From: Croceibacterium aestuarii
GTDB taxonomy: Bacteria; Pseudomonadota; Alphaproteobacteria; Sphingomonadales; Sphingomonadaceae
Direction of reading: 5' to 3'
Length of the DNA stretch: 64,000 nucleotides
NCBI RefSeq assembly: GCF_030657335.1
Contig: NZ_CP131039.1
Location: forward strand, 3,283,659-3,347,658
Shown here: positions 19,758-28,879 of the stretch, one piece after another
Position numbering within the stretch: the first letter of the stretch is position 1
How the letters are laid out: every line of letters begins with the position of its first letter
Program-made: the position numbers and the translations under genes
Notes under the pieces: generated by a model
Databases searched by the model: none
Told to the model about the DNA's origin: nothing
The model's input: only the letters and a program-made list of their open reading frames with translations

Positions 19758-20126
19758 ATGCTTATCACCCGAGGTCATTTTGCCCTGCGCCCCCTAACCA
19801 TATTTCTGGCGGTGATGATGTTCGCCTTTGGAACGGTGGCCGACGCCGCAACGTGCGGGTCCGAAGTGGGGCTGGGAGGCGGCCTGGAGGTTGCGTCCGT
19901 TGCTTATGAGGCGGAGGCGCACGGGCCCGCGAATCAGGATGGCTCCAAGGTGCCCGCAGAGCAGCATGGGCTGTGCTCGCACGGCCATTGCCACCACGGC
20001 TCGAATTGCGAACGCAGCGTCCAGGGTGCCGAAGGCCGGGAGCAAGCTGCTCTACACGTACCTGCGGCCCATCCGGTGCTGTCTTCGGTAAACCGAGATA
20101 TCCTGAGCCCGCCTCCTCGAGCCTGA
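19758..20126 (+). CDS. Small secreted His-rich protein, CzcI-like
   Basis: A 122-residue protein with a signal peptide (MLITRGHFALRPLTIFLAV...TVADA) and a short His/Cys-rich cluster, HGLCSHGHCHHGSNC, well suited to bind Zn/Co/Cd. ATG 19758 is preferred over an upstream in-frame codon (19716) because the signal peptide starts there. It sits 64 bases before czcC, the position of czcI in czc operons. Assignment is by position and composition; sequence similarity to CzcI is not established here. Confidence 0.6.
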   Translation: MLITRGHFALRPLTIFLAVMMFAFGTVADAATCGSEVGLGGGLEVASVAYEAEAHGPANQDGSKVPAEQHGLCSHGHCHHGSNCERSVQGAEGREQAALHVPAAHPVLSSVNRDILSPPPRA

Positions 20127-20189
20127 CCTTCGTCGCGGCGCCGGCACGACCGCTGCCAATTGCGAGGTCAGCAGAGGAATACCAACACA

Positions 20190-21440
20190 ATGCACGCCAC
20201 TTGGTGGCGAGGCGCCCTGTTCACGGGGTTGAGCCTTGCCTTGTTCGCCGGTCCGGTCGGCGCGCAGGACACCGATGTCCTGTCGCTCAATGAAGCACTC
20301 GAACGCAGCGGGGTCTCAGAGACTGCCGCCGAAAACAGCCGCAATCCGCGACTTGTCGGTCCGACCGAGGATGCCGCCGCAGCGCGCGCGCTAATCGATC
20401 AGGCGGGGTTGAAGCCAAATCCAGAACTTGCATTCGAGGCCGAGAACCTGGCCGGGAGCGGAGCGTTCTCGGGCCTTTCTGCCACCGAGTACACGCTTTC
20501 CGTCGGCCTTCCGCTTGAACTTGGCGGGAAGCGGCGGGCGCGGATTGCGGCCGCACGTGCTGAGCTGGATCTGACCGAGCTGCGCGGCGATCTTTCGCGC
20601 GCGGAACTTGGTTATATGGTTCGCCGCCGCTACGTCGCAGCTGTCGGTGCCGCGGCCCGGGTCGAGCTCGCTGCCGACATTCTCGAACGAAACCGCGAGC
20701 TTGTCCGCATTGCCGAGGCGCTAGTGGAAGCGGGGCGAGAGCCCCCTCTGCGGGGGCTACGAGCCCGTGCCGCGTACGCCGAAGCAGAAGCGGAGCTGAA
20801 GGCGGCGCAGGCGGATGCGCTGGCAGCGCGCTTCGCGCTCGGCGCCCTCTGGTCCGAAGAGGTCGCGCCAGCTGTACCGGCCGAGTTCCCGGCAATCGTG
20901 CCTCCGGATTCGCTCGTAGCATCGTATTCCGGCCTCGAGACGGACATCGCCCGTGCCGAACGCGCCGCTGCGGAAGCCGAGATCATGCGGGAACGCTCAC
21001 TCGGGGTGCCGGACCCGACCGTGTCTGCCGGTGTAAGGCGGTTCGCCGAAAGCAACGACAATGCCTTTGTCGTCGGCGTCTCCATCCCGCTGCCCATTCG
21101 CAACCGCAATCAGGGCAATATTCTCGCGGCGCAGGCGCGCGCTCGTGCCGCAGGCGCGCGCGAGGCGGTCGCCCTTGCCGATTACCGTCAGGCCGTGGCC
21201 GAAGCGCGGGCCGCGTACCTCTCGGCCGAGGTGAAGGCTTCGACGCTGGCAAGAGAATCCTTGCCGCAGGCCGAAGAGGCGCTTCGCCTGGCTCAGATCG
21301 GCTATCGGAATGGAAAGTTTCCGTTGCTCGAGGTGCTCGCTGCGGCGGACGCACGAGACGCGATCCGCCGCTCTCTCATTGACGCCCGCGAAACGCAGGG
21401 CTCAGCAGCCGCTCGGCTCATCCGCCTCGCTGCGCAGTGA
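20190..21440 (+). CDS. czcC: TolC-family outer-membrane channel CzcC
   Basis: A 416-residue outer-membrane factor with a signal peptide (cleavage near VGAQDTD), then the two TolC-type helical repeats. The motif GLPLELGGKRRARIAAARAE is typical of CzcC/CnrC-type proteins. ATG 20190 is chosen over 20160 because the signal peptide begins there. The stop overlaps the GTG of czcB by 4 bases. Confidence 0.9.
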   Translation: MHATWWRGALFTGLSLALFAGPVGAQDTDVLSLNEALERSGVSETAAENSRNPRLVGPTEDAAAARALIDQAGLKPNPELAFEAENLAGSGAFSGLSATEYTLSVGLPLELGGKRRARIAAARAELDLTELRGDLSRAELGYMVRRRYVAAVGAAARVELAADILERNRELVRIAEALVEAGREPPLRGLRARAAYAEAEAELKAAQADALAARFALGALWSEEVAPAVPAEFPAIVPPDSLVASYSGLETDIARAERAAAEAEIMRERSLGVPDPTVSAGVRRFAESNDNAFVVGVSIPLPIRNRNQGNILAAQARARAAGAREAVALADYRQAVAEARAAYLSAEVKASTLARESLPQAEEALRLAQIGYRNGKFPLLEVLAAADARDAIRRSLIDARETQGSAAARLIRLAAQ

Positions 21441-22624
21441 AGGACATTCTCATGGAACATAACCGATTCATTGATCGTGCGTGGATTGCTCAGCGGAGGC
21501 GGCTGTGGGTGGTCGTTGGAGCGCTGGTCGTGCTCGTTGTGCTCATCTTCCTCTTCTGGCCAGCCGCCGAGCAGGAAAAGCCCGAAGCGGCACCAACTGC
21601 ACCTGCCGTACTTGCCGTCAACCTCACGCCCGAACAGATCAAGGCCGCGAAGATCGGCGTTCAGAGGGTCGAGCGCGGCGCCGCGACCGAGCTGCTTCTG
21701 CCGGCCACCGTGGCGGCGAGCCCGACCGCAATTGCGGTCATCGATGCGCGCGCCGCGGGCGTTGTCCGCAGCCTCTCGAAAACTCTGGGCGATTACGTGC
21801 GTCGCGGCGAGGCGGTGGCGCGGATCGAAAGCGGTGAGGCAGCCGGTTTGGCTGCCCAGGTCAGTACCGCACGCGCTCGGGTAAACGAACTTCAAGCCGC
21901 TTATGAACGCGAGAAGCGCTTGTTCGATCAGAACGTCACCGCACGCCAGGATCTGGAGGCGGCGCAGGCGAACCTTGCGGTCACCCGCTCCGAACTCGAA
22001 CGCGCGCAGGCCGCGGCCGCAGCCGCCGGTGTCAGTAGCGACGGGCGCTCGATCGCGGTCATCAGCCCGCTCTCAGGTCGGATCACCCAGGCGCCGATCG
22101 TCCTCGGTTCGTATGTGGCCGCCGGCGACGAACTCTATCACGTCGTCAATCCGAACGGCCTCCAGATCGAGGTCGCGCTCCCTTCGGCCGATGCTGCGCG
22201 TATCCAGCCCGGGGACGAGGCAGCGATCGTGATGCCCGACGGGCGCGAGATCGGCACCCGGGTGCGATCGGTGACCCCGGCGCTCGACCCGGAAAGCCGC
22301 AGTGCGACCGCGGTTCTGACGTTGCCCGGCGCGGTCCCGGGGCTCCAGCCGGGTGCCTTCCTGCAGGCGCGTCTCAAGCCGTCGGGCGAAGTGCTCACGG
22401 ATGCAGTGGCGGTCCCCGAAGCGGCGGTCCAGTCGATCGATGGCGCGAACTACGTGTTCGTTCGCACCAAGGACGGATTCGTCGCGCGGCCGGTGCAGAT
22501 CGGCAGCCGCTCCGGCGGAATGGTCGCGATCCTGTCCGGGCTCGAGCCCGGCACGGTGATCGCCGCCACCAACGCCTTCCTCCTCAAGGCCGAGCTCGGA
22601 AAGGGCTCGGCCGAGGAAGAATGA
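21437..22624 (+). CDS. czcB: RND periplasmic adaptor CzcB
   Basis: A 395-residue membrane-fusion protein. It has an N-terminal transmembrane anchor (about residues 25-42), a split lipoyl domain (GDYVRRGEAVARIESGEAAG), a central alpha-helical hairpin (ARVNELQAAYEREKRLFDQN) and beta-barrel domains. The start is either GTG 21437, overlapping czcC, or ATG 21452. Unlike the CusB protein of the cus operon it has no metal-binding N-domain and no CusF domain. Confidence 0.92.
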   Translation: MKDILMEHNRFIDRAWIAQRRRLWVVVGALVVLVVLIFLFWPAAEQEKPEAAPTAPAVLAVNLTPEQIKAAKIGVQRVERGAATELLLPATVAASPTAIAVIDARAAGVVRSLSKTLGDYVRRGEAVARIESGEAAGLAAQVSTARARVNELQAAYEREKRLFDQNVTARQDLEAAQANLAVTRSELERAQAAAAAAGVSSDGRSIAVISPLSGRITQAPIVLGSYVAAGDELYHVVNPNGLQIEVALPSADAARIQPGDEAAIVMPDGREIGTRVRSVTPALDPESRSATAVLTLPGAVPGLQPGAFLQARLKPSGEVLTDAVAVPEAAVQSIDGANYVFVRTKDGFVARPVQIGSRSGGMVAILSGLEPGTVIAATNAFLLKAELGKGSAEEE

Positions 22625-22649
22625 CGGACACCGCCAGGAGACACGCGAC

Positions 22650-25600
22650 ATGCTAGCCAGACTGATCGACGTGGCGGTGCGCAACCGCTTCCTCGTCATA
22701 TTTATCGCCGCCGCCGCGGCCGCTTTCGGGCTGTTCCAGCTCGCCAGGCTGCCGATCGATGCGGTCCCCGACATCACCAACAAGCAGGTGCAGATCAACT
22801 CGGTCGCACCCGCGCTTTCGCCGACCAACATGGAGAAGCTCGTTACTTTCCCGGTCGAGACCGCGCTCGCCGGCATCCCCGGGCTCGAAAGCACGCGTTC
22901 GATCTCGCGCAACGGCTTCAGCCAGGTCACCGCGATCTTCACCGACGACACGGATATCTATTTCGCCCGCCAGCAGGTGGGCGAACGGCTCGGCCAGTTG
23001 GGCGGCGAATTGCCCGACGGGGTCCAGCCGAGCATGGGGCCGGTGTCGACCGGCCTTGGCGAGGTGCTCATGTGGTCGGTTCGCTACGCCGACCCCGATA
23101 CGCCTGAAGGCAAGCCGCGCGCCGGGCGGGCCGGGCCGCAGCCCGATGGCTCCTACATCACGCCCGAAGGCCAGGTGCTTCGCGGCGAGACCGCCAAGGC
23201 GGCCTATCTGCGCACGGTTCAGGACTGGATCGTAGCGCTGCAGATGCGCACGGTTCCCGGCGTGGCTGGCGTCGATTCGATCGGCGGCTACGAGAAGACC
23301 TATCTCGTCCAGCCCGACCCTGCGAAGCTCGCGACCTACGGCCTCTCGTTCACCGAACTCGCCGAAGCGCTCGAGCGCAACAATCTCTCGGTCGGTGCCA
23401 ATTACGTCAATCGCGGCGGCGAGGCGTTCCTTGCCCGCGTCGATGCGCGCATCACCACAATGGACCAGATCTCGAACGCCGTAGTGGCGGTGCGCGGGGA
23501 CGTTCCAGTGCGCGTGTCGGATGTCGCCACGGTCGGCATCGGAGGCGAGCTGCGCACGGGCGCGGCCTCGCAGAACGGCGAGCCGGCCGTGATCGGCACC
23601 ACGCTGATGCTGCTGGGCGAAAACAGCCGCACTGTCGCGCGCGATTCGCGCGAGCGGCTCGAGGAGATCGCCAAGACGCTGCCGCCGGGAGTGACGGTCG
23701 ACGTCGTTCTCGACCGGTCGCAGCTGGTCAACGCGACGATCTCGACGATCGAAAAGAACCTGACCGAAGGCGCGCTGCTGGTCATCGCCTCGCTGTTCCT
23801 GCTGCTGGGCAACATCCGGGCGGCGATCATCACCGCTCTCGTCATCCCACTGTCGTTCCTGCTGATGGCGATCGGCATGAACGAGCTCAAGGTGCCGGGG
23901 AACCTGATGAGCCTCGGCGCGCTCGATTTCGGGCTGATCGTCGACGGGACGGTGATCATCGTCGAGAATTTCCTCAGACGCATGGCCGAAAGGCAGGAAC
24001 ACCAGGGTCGCCTGCTCGATGTGGGCGAGCGGCTCGAAGAGGTCTCGGCCTCGGTCAAGGAGATGATCCGGCCGTCGCTGTTCGGCCAGGCGATCATCTT
24101 CATGGTCTTCGCCCCGCTGCTGACATTCCAGGGCGTTGAGGGCAAGACGTTCTCGCCGATGGCGGTCACCGTGATGCTCGCGCTTCTCGCCGCCTTCGTC
24201 CTGTCGCTGACGGTCGTCCCCGCGTTGCTGGCGGTGTTCATTCGCGGCAAGGTCGCCGAGAAGGAAGTCAAGGTGATTGCGCGCGGCAAGGAAGGCTACG
24301 CGCGGATGCTCCCGCGGGCGATGGCCCATCCGTGGCGCACGGTCGGTATCGGGGTGGCCGTGTTCGCCTTCGCGGCGGTCGTGTTCCAGTTCGTCGGCCG
24401 GGAGTTCATTCCACAGCTCGACGAAAAGAACCTCGCTGTTTCCGCGGTGCGCATTCCGTCGACCTCGCTCGAGCAATCGGCTTCGATGCAGCGCGAGGTG
24501 GAAAAGGCAATCTCGGCGCTACCGGAAGTGGAGCTGGTGTTTTCCAAGACCGGGACCGCCGAGGTGGCGTCGGACCCGATGCCGCCCAACAAGTCGGACA
24601 GCTTCGTCATCCTCAAACCCCAGGAGGAATGGCCCGACGCCGGAATGTCCAAGGACGAGCTGGTCGAGAAGATCGATGCGCGGGTGAGCAAGCTGGTGGG
24701 CAATGCCTACGAGTTCACCCAGCCGATCGAGATGCGCTTCAACGAGCTGATCTCCGGCGTTCGCGGCGACGTCGCGATCAAGCTCTACGGCGACGATCTC
24801 GACCAAATGGCCGGGACCGCCGACAAGATCGCCGCCACGCTGCGTTCGATCGAAGGATCGGCCGACGTGCAGGCGGAGCAGACCGGCGGGTTTCCCACGC
24901 TCGACTTCGCCTTCGACCGGACGGCGATCTCGGGACTCGGGCTCGAGGTCGAGGAAGTGGCGAACACAGTCGCGGCCGCGCTCGGCGGCCAGGAGGCGGG
25001 CGTCGTCTTCGAGGGCGACCGGCGGTTCGACATCGTCGTTCGCATGCCCGATGCCACACGCGACAACATCGACGTGATCGGCGCCTTGCCGGTGATGTTG
25101 CCCGAACACGCCGCCGGTGGCGGACGCTCTGTCCCGCTGCGCCAGCTGGTGAACTTCGAGGAGACCGAAGGGCTGAACCAGATCAGCCGCGAGAACGGCA
25201 AGCGCCTGGTGATCATCCAGACCAATGTCCGCGACCGCGACGTCGGCAGCTTCGTGGCCGAAGCGCAGCAGAAGATCGCCGCCCAGGTCGATGTTCCCGC
25301 GGGCATGTATCTCGAATGGGGCGGTCAGTTCGAAAGCCTCAAGTCGGCAAGCCAGCGTCTCGCGATCGTGATCCCGATCACCGCGGTCCTGATCTTCGTG
25401 CTCCTGTTCATGGCGCTCGAAAGCGCGAAGATGGCCGGGGCGATCTTCGCAGCGGTGCCGCTGGCGCTGTCGGGGGGCGTCTTCGCCCTGGCGCTGACGG
25501 GACAGCTGTTCTCGATCTCCGCCGCGGTCGGGTTCATCGTCCTGTTCGGCGTCTCGGTGCTCAACGGGCTGGTGATGATGACCAGCATCCAGGCGAGACT

Positions 25601-25889
25601 GCGCGACGGAATCGAAGTCGACGAGGCGATCACGGGAGGGGCGATGGAGCGTTTCCGATCGGTCCTCATGACGGCGATCGTGCCGTCGCTCGGCTTCGTG
25701 CCAATGGCGCTTGCCCATGGGACAGGAGCCGAAGTCCAGAAGCCGTTGGCCATTACCGTGATCGGCGGTCTGATCACCGCCACGATCCTGACGCTGTTCG
25801 TGCTGCCGGCGATCTGCAAGCTTGTCCTCGGGCGCCGGACCGAAGCGGAACCTGGCCCGGCCGGGCACGAACCGGCTATCGCCAATTGA
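22650..25889 (+). CDS. czcA: Heavy-metal RND efflux pump CzcA (Zn/Co/Cd type)
   Basis: A 1079-residue proton-driven inner-membrane pump, close to the usual CzcA length (about 1060). The helix-4 motif LDFGLIVDGTVIIVENFLRR has the DFGxxxDGxxxxxEN pattern of the divalent-metal HME subgroups, as opposed to the GAMVDA pattern of CusA. The N-terminus MLARLIDVAVRNRFLVIFI and the FVLLPA-type end are intact, so the gene appears functional. It forms an operon with czcC and czcB. Confidence 0.95.
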   Translation: MLARLIDVAVRNRFLVIFIAAAAAAFGLFQLARLPIDAVPDITNKQVQINSVAPALSPTNMEKLVTFPVETALAGIPGLESTRSISRNGFSQVTAIFTDDTDIYFARQQVGERLGQLGGELPDGVQPSMGPVSTGLGEVLMWSVRYADPDTPEGKPRAGRAGPQPDGSYITPEGQVLRGETAKAAYLRTVQDWIVALQMRTVPGVAGVDSIGGYEKTYLVQPDPAKLATYGLSFTELAEALERNNLSVGANYVNRGGEAFLARVDARITTMDQISNAVVAVRGDVPVRVSDVATVGIGGELRTGAASQNGEPAVIGTTLMLLGENSRTVARDSRERLEEIAKTLPPGVTVDVVLDRSQLVNATISTIEKNLTEGALLVIASLFLLLGNIRAAIITALVIPLSFLLMAIGMNELKVPGNLMSLGALDFGLIVDGTVIIVENFLRRMAERQEHQGRLLDVGERLEEVSASVKEMIRPSLFGQAIIFMVFAPLLTFQGVEGKTFSPMAVTVMLALLAAFVLSLTVVPALLAVFIRGKVAEKEVKVIARGKEGYARMLPRAMAHPWRTVGIGVAVFAFAAVVFQFVGREFIPQLDEKNLAVSAVRIPSTSLEQSASMQREVEKAISALPEVELVFSKTGTAEVASDPMPPNKSDSFVILKPQEEWPDAGMSKDELVEKIDARVSKLVGNAYEFTQPIEMRFNELISGVRGDVAIKLYGDDLDQMAGTADKIAATLRSIEGSADVQAEQTGGFPTLDFAFDRTAISGLGLEVEEVANTVAAALGGQEAGVVFEGDRRFDIVVRMPDATRDNIDVIGALPVMLPEHAAGGGRSVPLRQLVNFEETEGLNQISRENGKRLVIIQTNVRDRDVGSFVAEAQQKIAAQVDVPAGMYLEWGGQFESLKSASQRLAIVIPITAVLIFVLLFMALESAKMAGAIFAAVPLALSGGVFALALTGQLFSISAAVGFIVLFGVSVLNGLVMMTSIQARLRDGIEVDEAITGGAMERFRSVLMTAIVPSLGFVPMALAHGTGAEVQKPLAITVIGGLITATILTLFVLPAICKLVLGRRTEAEPGPAGHEPAIAN

Positions 25890-25901
25890 GGGAGAAGAAC
25901 G

Positions 25902-26255
25902 ATGCACGATGACAAGCAGATGATGTTGCTGCGCATCTATACCGACGAGAACGCGCACATCGGCGACAAGCGTCTGGTCGACGAACTCGTCCGCATGGCG
26001 CGCACCGAAGGGCTTGCCGGGGCGACCGCGCTGCGCGGACGCCTCGGGTTCGGCGGACGCAAGGGCGCAGTGCACCAGCATCACTCGCTCGGCGTGGGCG
26101 ACAACATGCCGATGGTGGTCGAGATCGTGGACACGGAGCCGGCGGTGCGCCGGTTCGCCCAAACGCTTGGCGATCTGCACCATATCGGTCTGGTCACGCT
26201 CGAGCGGGTCGAAGTGCTGCACGGCAGCCTGCCGATTGCGGAACACCCGGAATGA
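25902..26255 (+). CDS. DUF190 (PII-like) protein
   Basis: A 117-residue protein of the DUF190 family, which adopts a PII-like fold. Visible family features are LLRIYTDENAHIGDKRLVDELV at the start and the GLAGATALRGRLGFG loop followed by a His pair. DUF190 genes often accompany ion transporters and are thought to be small regulators. It lies 12 bases after czcA and overlaps czcD by 4, so it is part of the czc transcript. A role in tuning the CzcA pump or CzcD is inferred. Confidence 0.85.
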   Translation: MHDDKQMMLLRIYTDENAHIGDKRLVDELVRMARTEGLAGATALRGRLGFGGRKGAVHQHHSLGVGDNMPMVVEIVDTEPAVRRFAQTLGDLHHIGLVTLERVEVLHGSLPIAEHPE

Positions 26256-27181
26256 GTGGCCAACATGACCACGGTGATCATGGCCATTCGCACGGTCACT
26301 CGCACGCGCCCGCCAGCTTCGGTCGCGCCTTCGCGGTGGGAATCGGGCTCAATATAGCCTTTGTCGCCATCGAAGCGAGCTATGGAATATTCGCCAACTC
26401 GCTCGCGCTCCTCGCGGACGCAGGGCACAATCTGAGCGATGTCTTCGGGCTGGTGATCGCCTGGGCGGCCGTCAGGCTCGACAGCAAGCCGCCCAGTTCG
26501 CGCTATACCTATGGCCTGGGTGGAAGCTCGATTCTCGCCGCGCTGTTCAACGGCATCTTCCTGATGCTCGCGGCAGGGGCGATCGCCTGGCAGGCCGTGC
26601 TTCGGTTCGCCGATCCTCAACCCGTCGCGGGCAACACGGTCATGATCGTTGCCGGCATCGGGATCGCGATCAATACCGCGACCGCGCTGATGTTCATGCG
26701 GGGCCGCAAGAGCGACATCAATATCCAGGGTGCATTTCTCCATATGGCGGCCGACGCCGCGGTGTCGGCAGGTGTGGTGATTGCGGGCCTCGCCATCCGC
26801 AACACCGGGCTGAGCTGGATAGACCCGGTCACGAGCCTCGCCATCGTGGCGGTGATCGTCTGGAGCACCTGGGGGCTGCTGCGCGAGGCAGTGGCGATGT
26901 CGCTGAACGCGACGCCTTCCGGGATCGACACGGCGAAGGTCGCAGCGCATCTGGCAAATCTCGAAGGCGTCGCGTCGGTGCACGACCTCCACGTCTGGCC
27001 GATGAGCACGAGCGAGACGGCCCTGACGGCGCACCTGGTGATGGGCGCCCCAACCGACCGCGATCGCTTCTTCCAGGACACCGCCAGCATGCTGCACGAG
27101 CGCTTCGGGATCGATCACGTGACCCTGCAGGTTGAAACCGGTAGCTGTCCGTGCCCCCTGGAGTCGCAAGAAGTGGTCTGA
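26252..27181 (+). CDS. czcD: Cation diffusion facilitator CzcD
   Basis: A 309-residue CDF transporter that moves Zn2+/Cd2+/Co2+ from cytoplasm to periplasm. The N-terminus is a His-rich stretch (HDHGDHGHSHGHSH). The transport-site motifs LLADAGHNLSDVFG and LHMAADAAVSAGVV are intact, and the cytoplasmic C-terminal domain is present (VHDLHVWPMS). This is the full-length form, unlike the short CDF at 18.2-18.9 kb. It overlaps DUF190 and ends one base before the ZIP gene. Confidence 0.94.
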   Translation: MSGQHDHGDHGHSHGHSHAPASFGRAFAVGIGLNIAFVAIEASYGIFANSLALLADAGHNLSDVFGLVIAWAAVRLDSKPPSSRYTYGLGGSSILAALFNGIFLMLAAGAIAWQAVLRFADPQPVAGNTVMIVAGIGIAINTATALMFMRGRKSDINIQGAFLHMAADAAVSAGVVIAGLAIRNTGLSWIDPVTSLAIVAVIVWSTWGLLREAVAMSLNATPSGIDTAKVAAHLANLEGVASVHDLHVWPMSTSETALTAHLVMGAPTDRDRFFQDTASMLHERFGIDHVTLQVETGSCPCPLESQEVV

Positions 27182-27182
27182 A

Positions 27183-27866
27183 ATGCAGGCGATCCTCTAC
27201 ACGCTTATCCCACTTGCCGCCGTGGTGATCGGTGCGCTGGCCACTGCGGTGCGCCGGCCAAGTATCGGCTTCCAGTCGGGCGTGCAGCATCTCGCGGCCG
27301 GTGTCGTTTTCGCTGCGGCGGCTGGGGAGATACTTCCCGACCTCAAACACAGCTCCTCGCTTCTCCCCGTCCTGCTTGGTGCTGCGGTCGGTATTGCCGG
27401 AATGCTGGCGCTCAAGACCCTTACCGAAGGAAAAGGCGGACCGACCGGCCTCGCCGTCACAGCTGGCATCGATCTTCTGGTCGACGGGCTGGTCCTTGGC
27501 ATAAGTTTCGTGGCAGGCATGCAGCAGGGGATCTTGCTGGCCATCGCGCTCACGCTTGAGGTTCTCTTCCTCGGCCTGTCCCTCGCGGGCACGCTATCGG
27601 AAAGCATGTCGAAAATGCGAGCGGTCATGCTGACCTGCGCGATCGGCCTGGCGCTGCCGCTCGGCGCCCTTCTGGGTGCGCCGGTCAGCACCCTGCCGGA
27701 GGCCTGGCAGACCGGATTCTATGCCTTCGGTCTCATCGCCCTGCTCTATCTCGTCACCGAAGAATTGCTGGTCGAAGCGCACGAATGCCCGGAATCCCCG
27801 CTGACGACCTCTATGTTCTTCATCGGCTTCATGGCCATCCTGACCATCGAGGAACTGATGCAGTAA
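27183..27866 (+). CDS. ZIP-family divalent metal transporter
   Basis: A 227-residue membrane protein with about seven or eight helices. The conserved helix 4 (AGIDLLVDGLVLGISF) and helix 5 (LAIALTLEVLFLGLSL) correspond to the metal-binding positions of ZIP transporters, although the usual HN..E/HE..H ligands are replaced here by D and E. ATG 27183 follows the czcD stop almost directly; an upstream in-frame codon at 27132 is inside czcD. ZIPs normally import Zn2+, so its presence in an efflux operon is notable. Direction is not determinable from sequence. Confidence 0.8.
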   Translation: MQAILYTLIPLAAVVIGALATAVRRPSIGFQSGVQHLAAGVVFAAAAGEILPDLKHSSSLLPVLLGAAVGIAGMLALKTLTEGKGGPTGLAVTAGIDLLVDGLVLGISFVAGMQQGILLAIALTLEVLFLGLSLAGTLSESMSKMRAVMLTCAIGLALPLGALLGAPVSTLPEAWQTGFYAFGLIALLYLVTEELLVEAHECPESPLTTSMFFIGFMAILTIEELMQ

Positions 27867-28014
27867 TTTTCGGTGACAGTTTTTCCGTTGAGGTTGAGGT
27901 AGGTGCTCCCTCCTCGAGGACAGATTGATCAGCACCTTTCATAGGGGGGCGGCAGAAACTCGTACCCTTCGCAAAAACGGGCTCGATCGAGGCAGGTCCT
28001 GTCATTGTTTCTTC
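27867..28014. other. Spacer at the end of the czc operon
   Basis: No coding sequence seen. This marks the junction between the metal-efflux island and the decayed AlpA module. No insertion sequence ends or attachment site are recognisable. Confidence 0.4.
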
Positions 28015-28232
28015 TCACTCGTTTAATCGACGCTCTATCCATCCATCGATTTCTTGCTCAGCCAGGCGACCACATGGCCACCGAGCTGCGCCGGCTTCGG
28101 AAACTTGCCCTCGCTCATCCATCGATAGATTGTCGAACGGGCAAGCCCGACGCGGCGCTGCACCTCCGGCAGGCGAATGAGCCGGGTGATGCGGCGGGGC
28201 TCTGTCGCTCCCTTGTCAATCTCTTCACCCAC
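28015..28232 (-). pseudogene. Frameshifted AlpA-family regulator (left copy)
   Basis: The frame from GTG 28232 encodes VGEEIDKGATEPRRITRLIR and a helix-turn-helix (LPEVQRRVGLARSTIYRWMSEGKFPKPAQLGG) very like the intact AlpA copy at 31306-31521. After AW (about 28060) the frame runs into an early stop at 28035. Shifting by one base restores AEQEIDGWIERRLNE followed by TGA at 28017-28015, the C-terminus expected from the right copy. I read this as a one-base deletion, so the gene is probably inactive; a sequencing error is the alternative. Confidence 0.7.
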
Positions 28233-28345
28233 GATGGCCTCCCTCGGCACCGGCGAAAGATGTCGCCGAGCAAGGCATCCTTGCGCGCGAGTTCATCGAT
28301 ATGGTCGGAGAGTAGACGGGCGACACGGTTTGCGGTGCCCTTGGC
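28074..28345 (-). repeat. Left member of an imperfect direct repeat
   Basis: About 270 bases covering most of the AlpA gene and the end of its partner align by eye with 31360-31650 in the same orientation, with frequent mismatches (roughly four of five bases equal). The two repeats bracket the arsenic cassette. Confidence 0.7.
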
Positions 28346-28756
28346 CCAGCGCGGTTTATCATCGTCCGAGCCAGATAAGCGCTCCCCTTCGAATAAAGCG
28401 TCCAAGCCTTCAGCGCTGGCGAGGTGCTCGGCTCTATCAAGCAGATCGTTAACCCATGTGATAAACTCAGATGCTCTGGGCAGGTGTGCACCTTCAAGTT
28501 CCTCGGCCCGCTCGAAGACGACCTCCAGCACTTTCAGACGACGGTCTTAGATATAGGCCAAACGCTTGGATTCATTGCGGCGACGCGCCGCCGCTTCAGC
28601 ACGTAAGCGGTCCTCCTCAGCCCTCCTGCCATTCTCACGCTTCGCAGCGGCCAGTACAGCCAGACCCACGGCGATATCATTTGCCATTTTCTCCAGTGGC
28701 TGGATCTTGGCATCCTTGAACGAGCGGCGGAGTGCGGACGAATAGCGGAGTTGCAT
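28225..28756 (-). pseudogene. Decayed partner gene of the left AlpA module
   Basis: One reading frame, beginning MQLRYSSALRRSFKDAKIQP, is interrupted by an in-frame TAA at 28549-28547 (after KRLAYI) and resumes as DRRLKVLEVVFERAEELE. The distal part KPRWAKGTANRVARLLSDHI ending in LLGDIF is closely similar to the end of the intact gene at 31514-32005. There a one-base difference (near 28253-28262) moves the true ending AGAEGGHRG into another frame. So this copy has one nonsense and one frameshift lesion. Its N-terminal half is unlike the right copy and of unknown function. Confidence 0.6.
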
Positions 28757-28848
28757 GTCGAACTCGAATGAAACCTTGCCGGTCGGTGTGCAATCGGCTC
28801 GAAACGCGCGAACATCTGCCCCTTGACGTGGGAAGATTCATTCCATAT

Positions 28849-28864
28849 TTCGATATATATCGAA
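28849..28864. promoter_or_regulatory. Palindromic ArsR operator candidate
   Basis: A perfect 16-base palindrome, TTCGATATATATCGAA, ends 15 bases before the arsR start codon. AT-rich palindromes of this kind in front of arsR are typical ArsR/SmtB binding sites, so autorepression relieved by As(III) is expected. Confidence 0.75.
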
Positions 28865-28879
28865 TCATAGGAATGAACA

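Noticed and set aside
22653..24476. Long minus-strand open frame (607 codons)
   Set aside because: It lies wholly antisense to czcA and its composition (His/Arg/Asp-rich, no motifs) is that of a GC-rich shadow frame.
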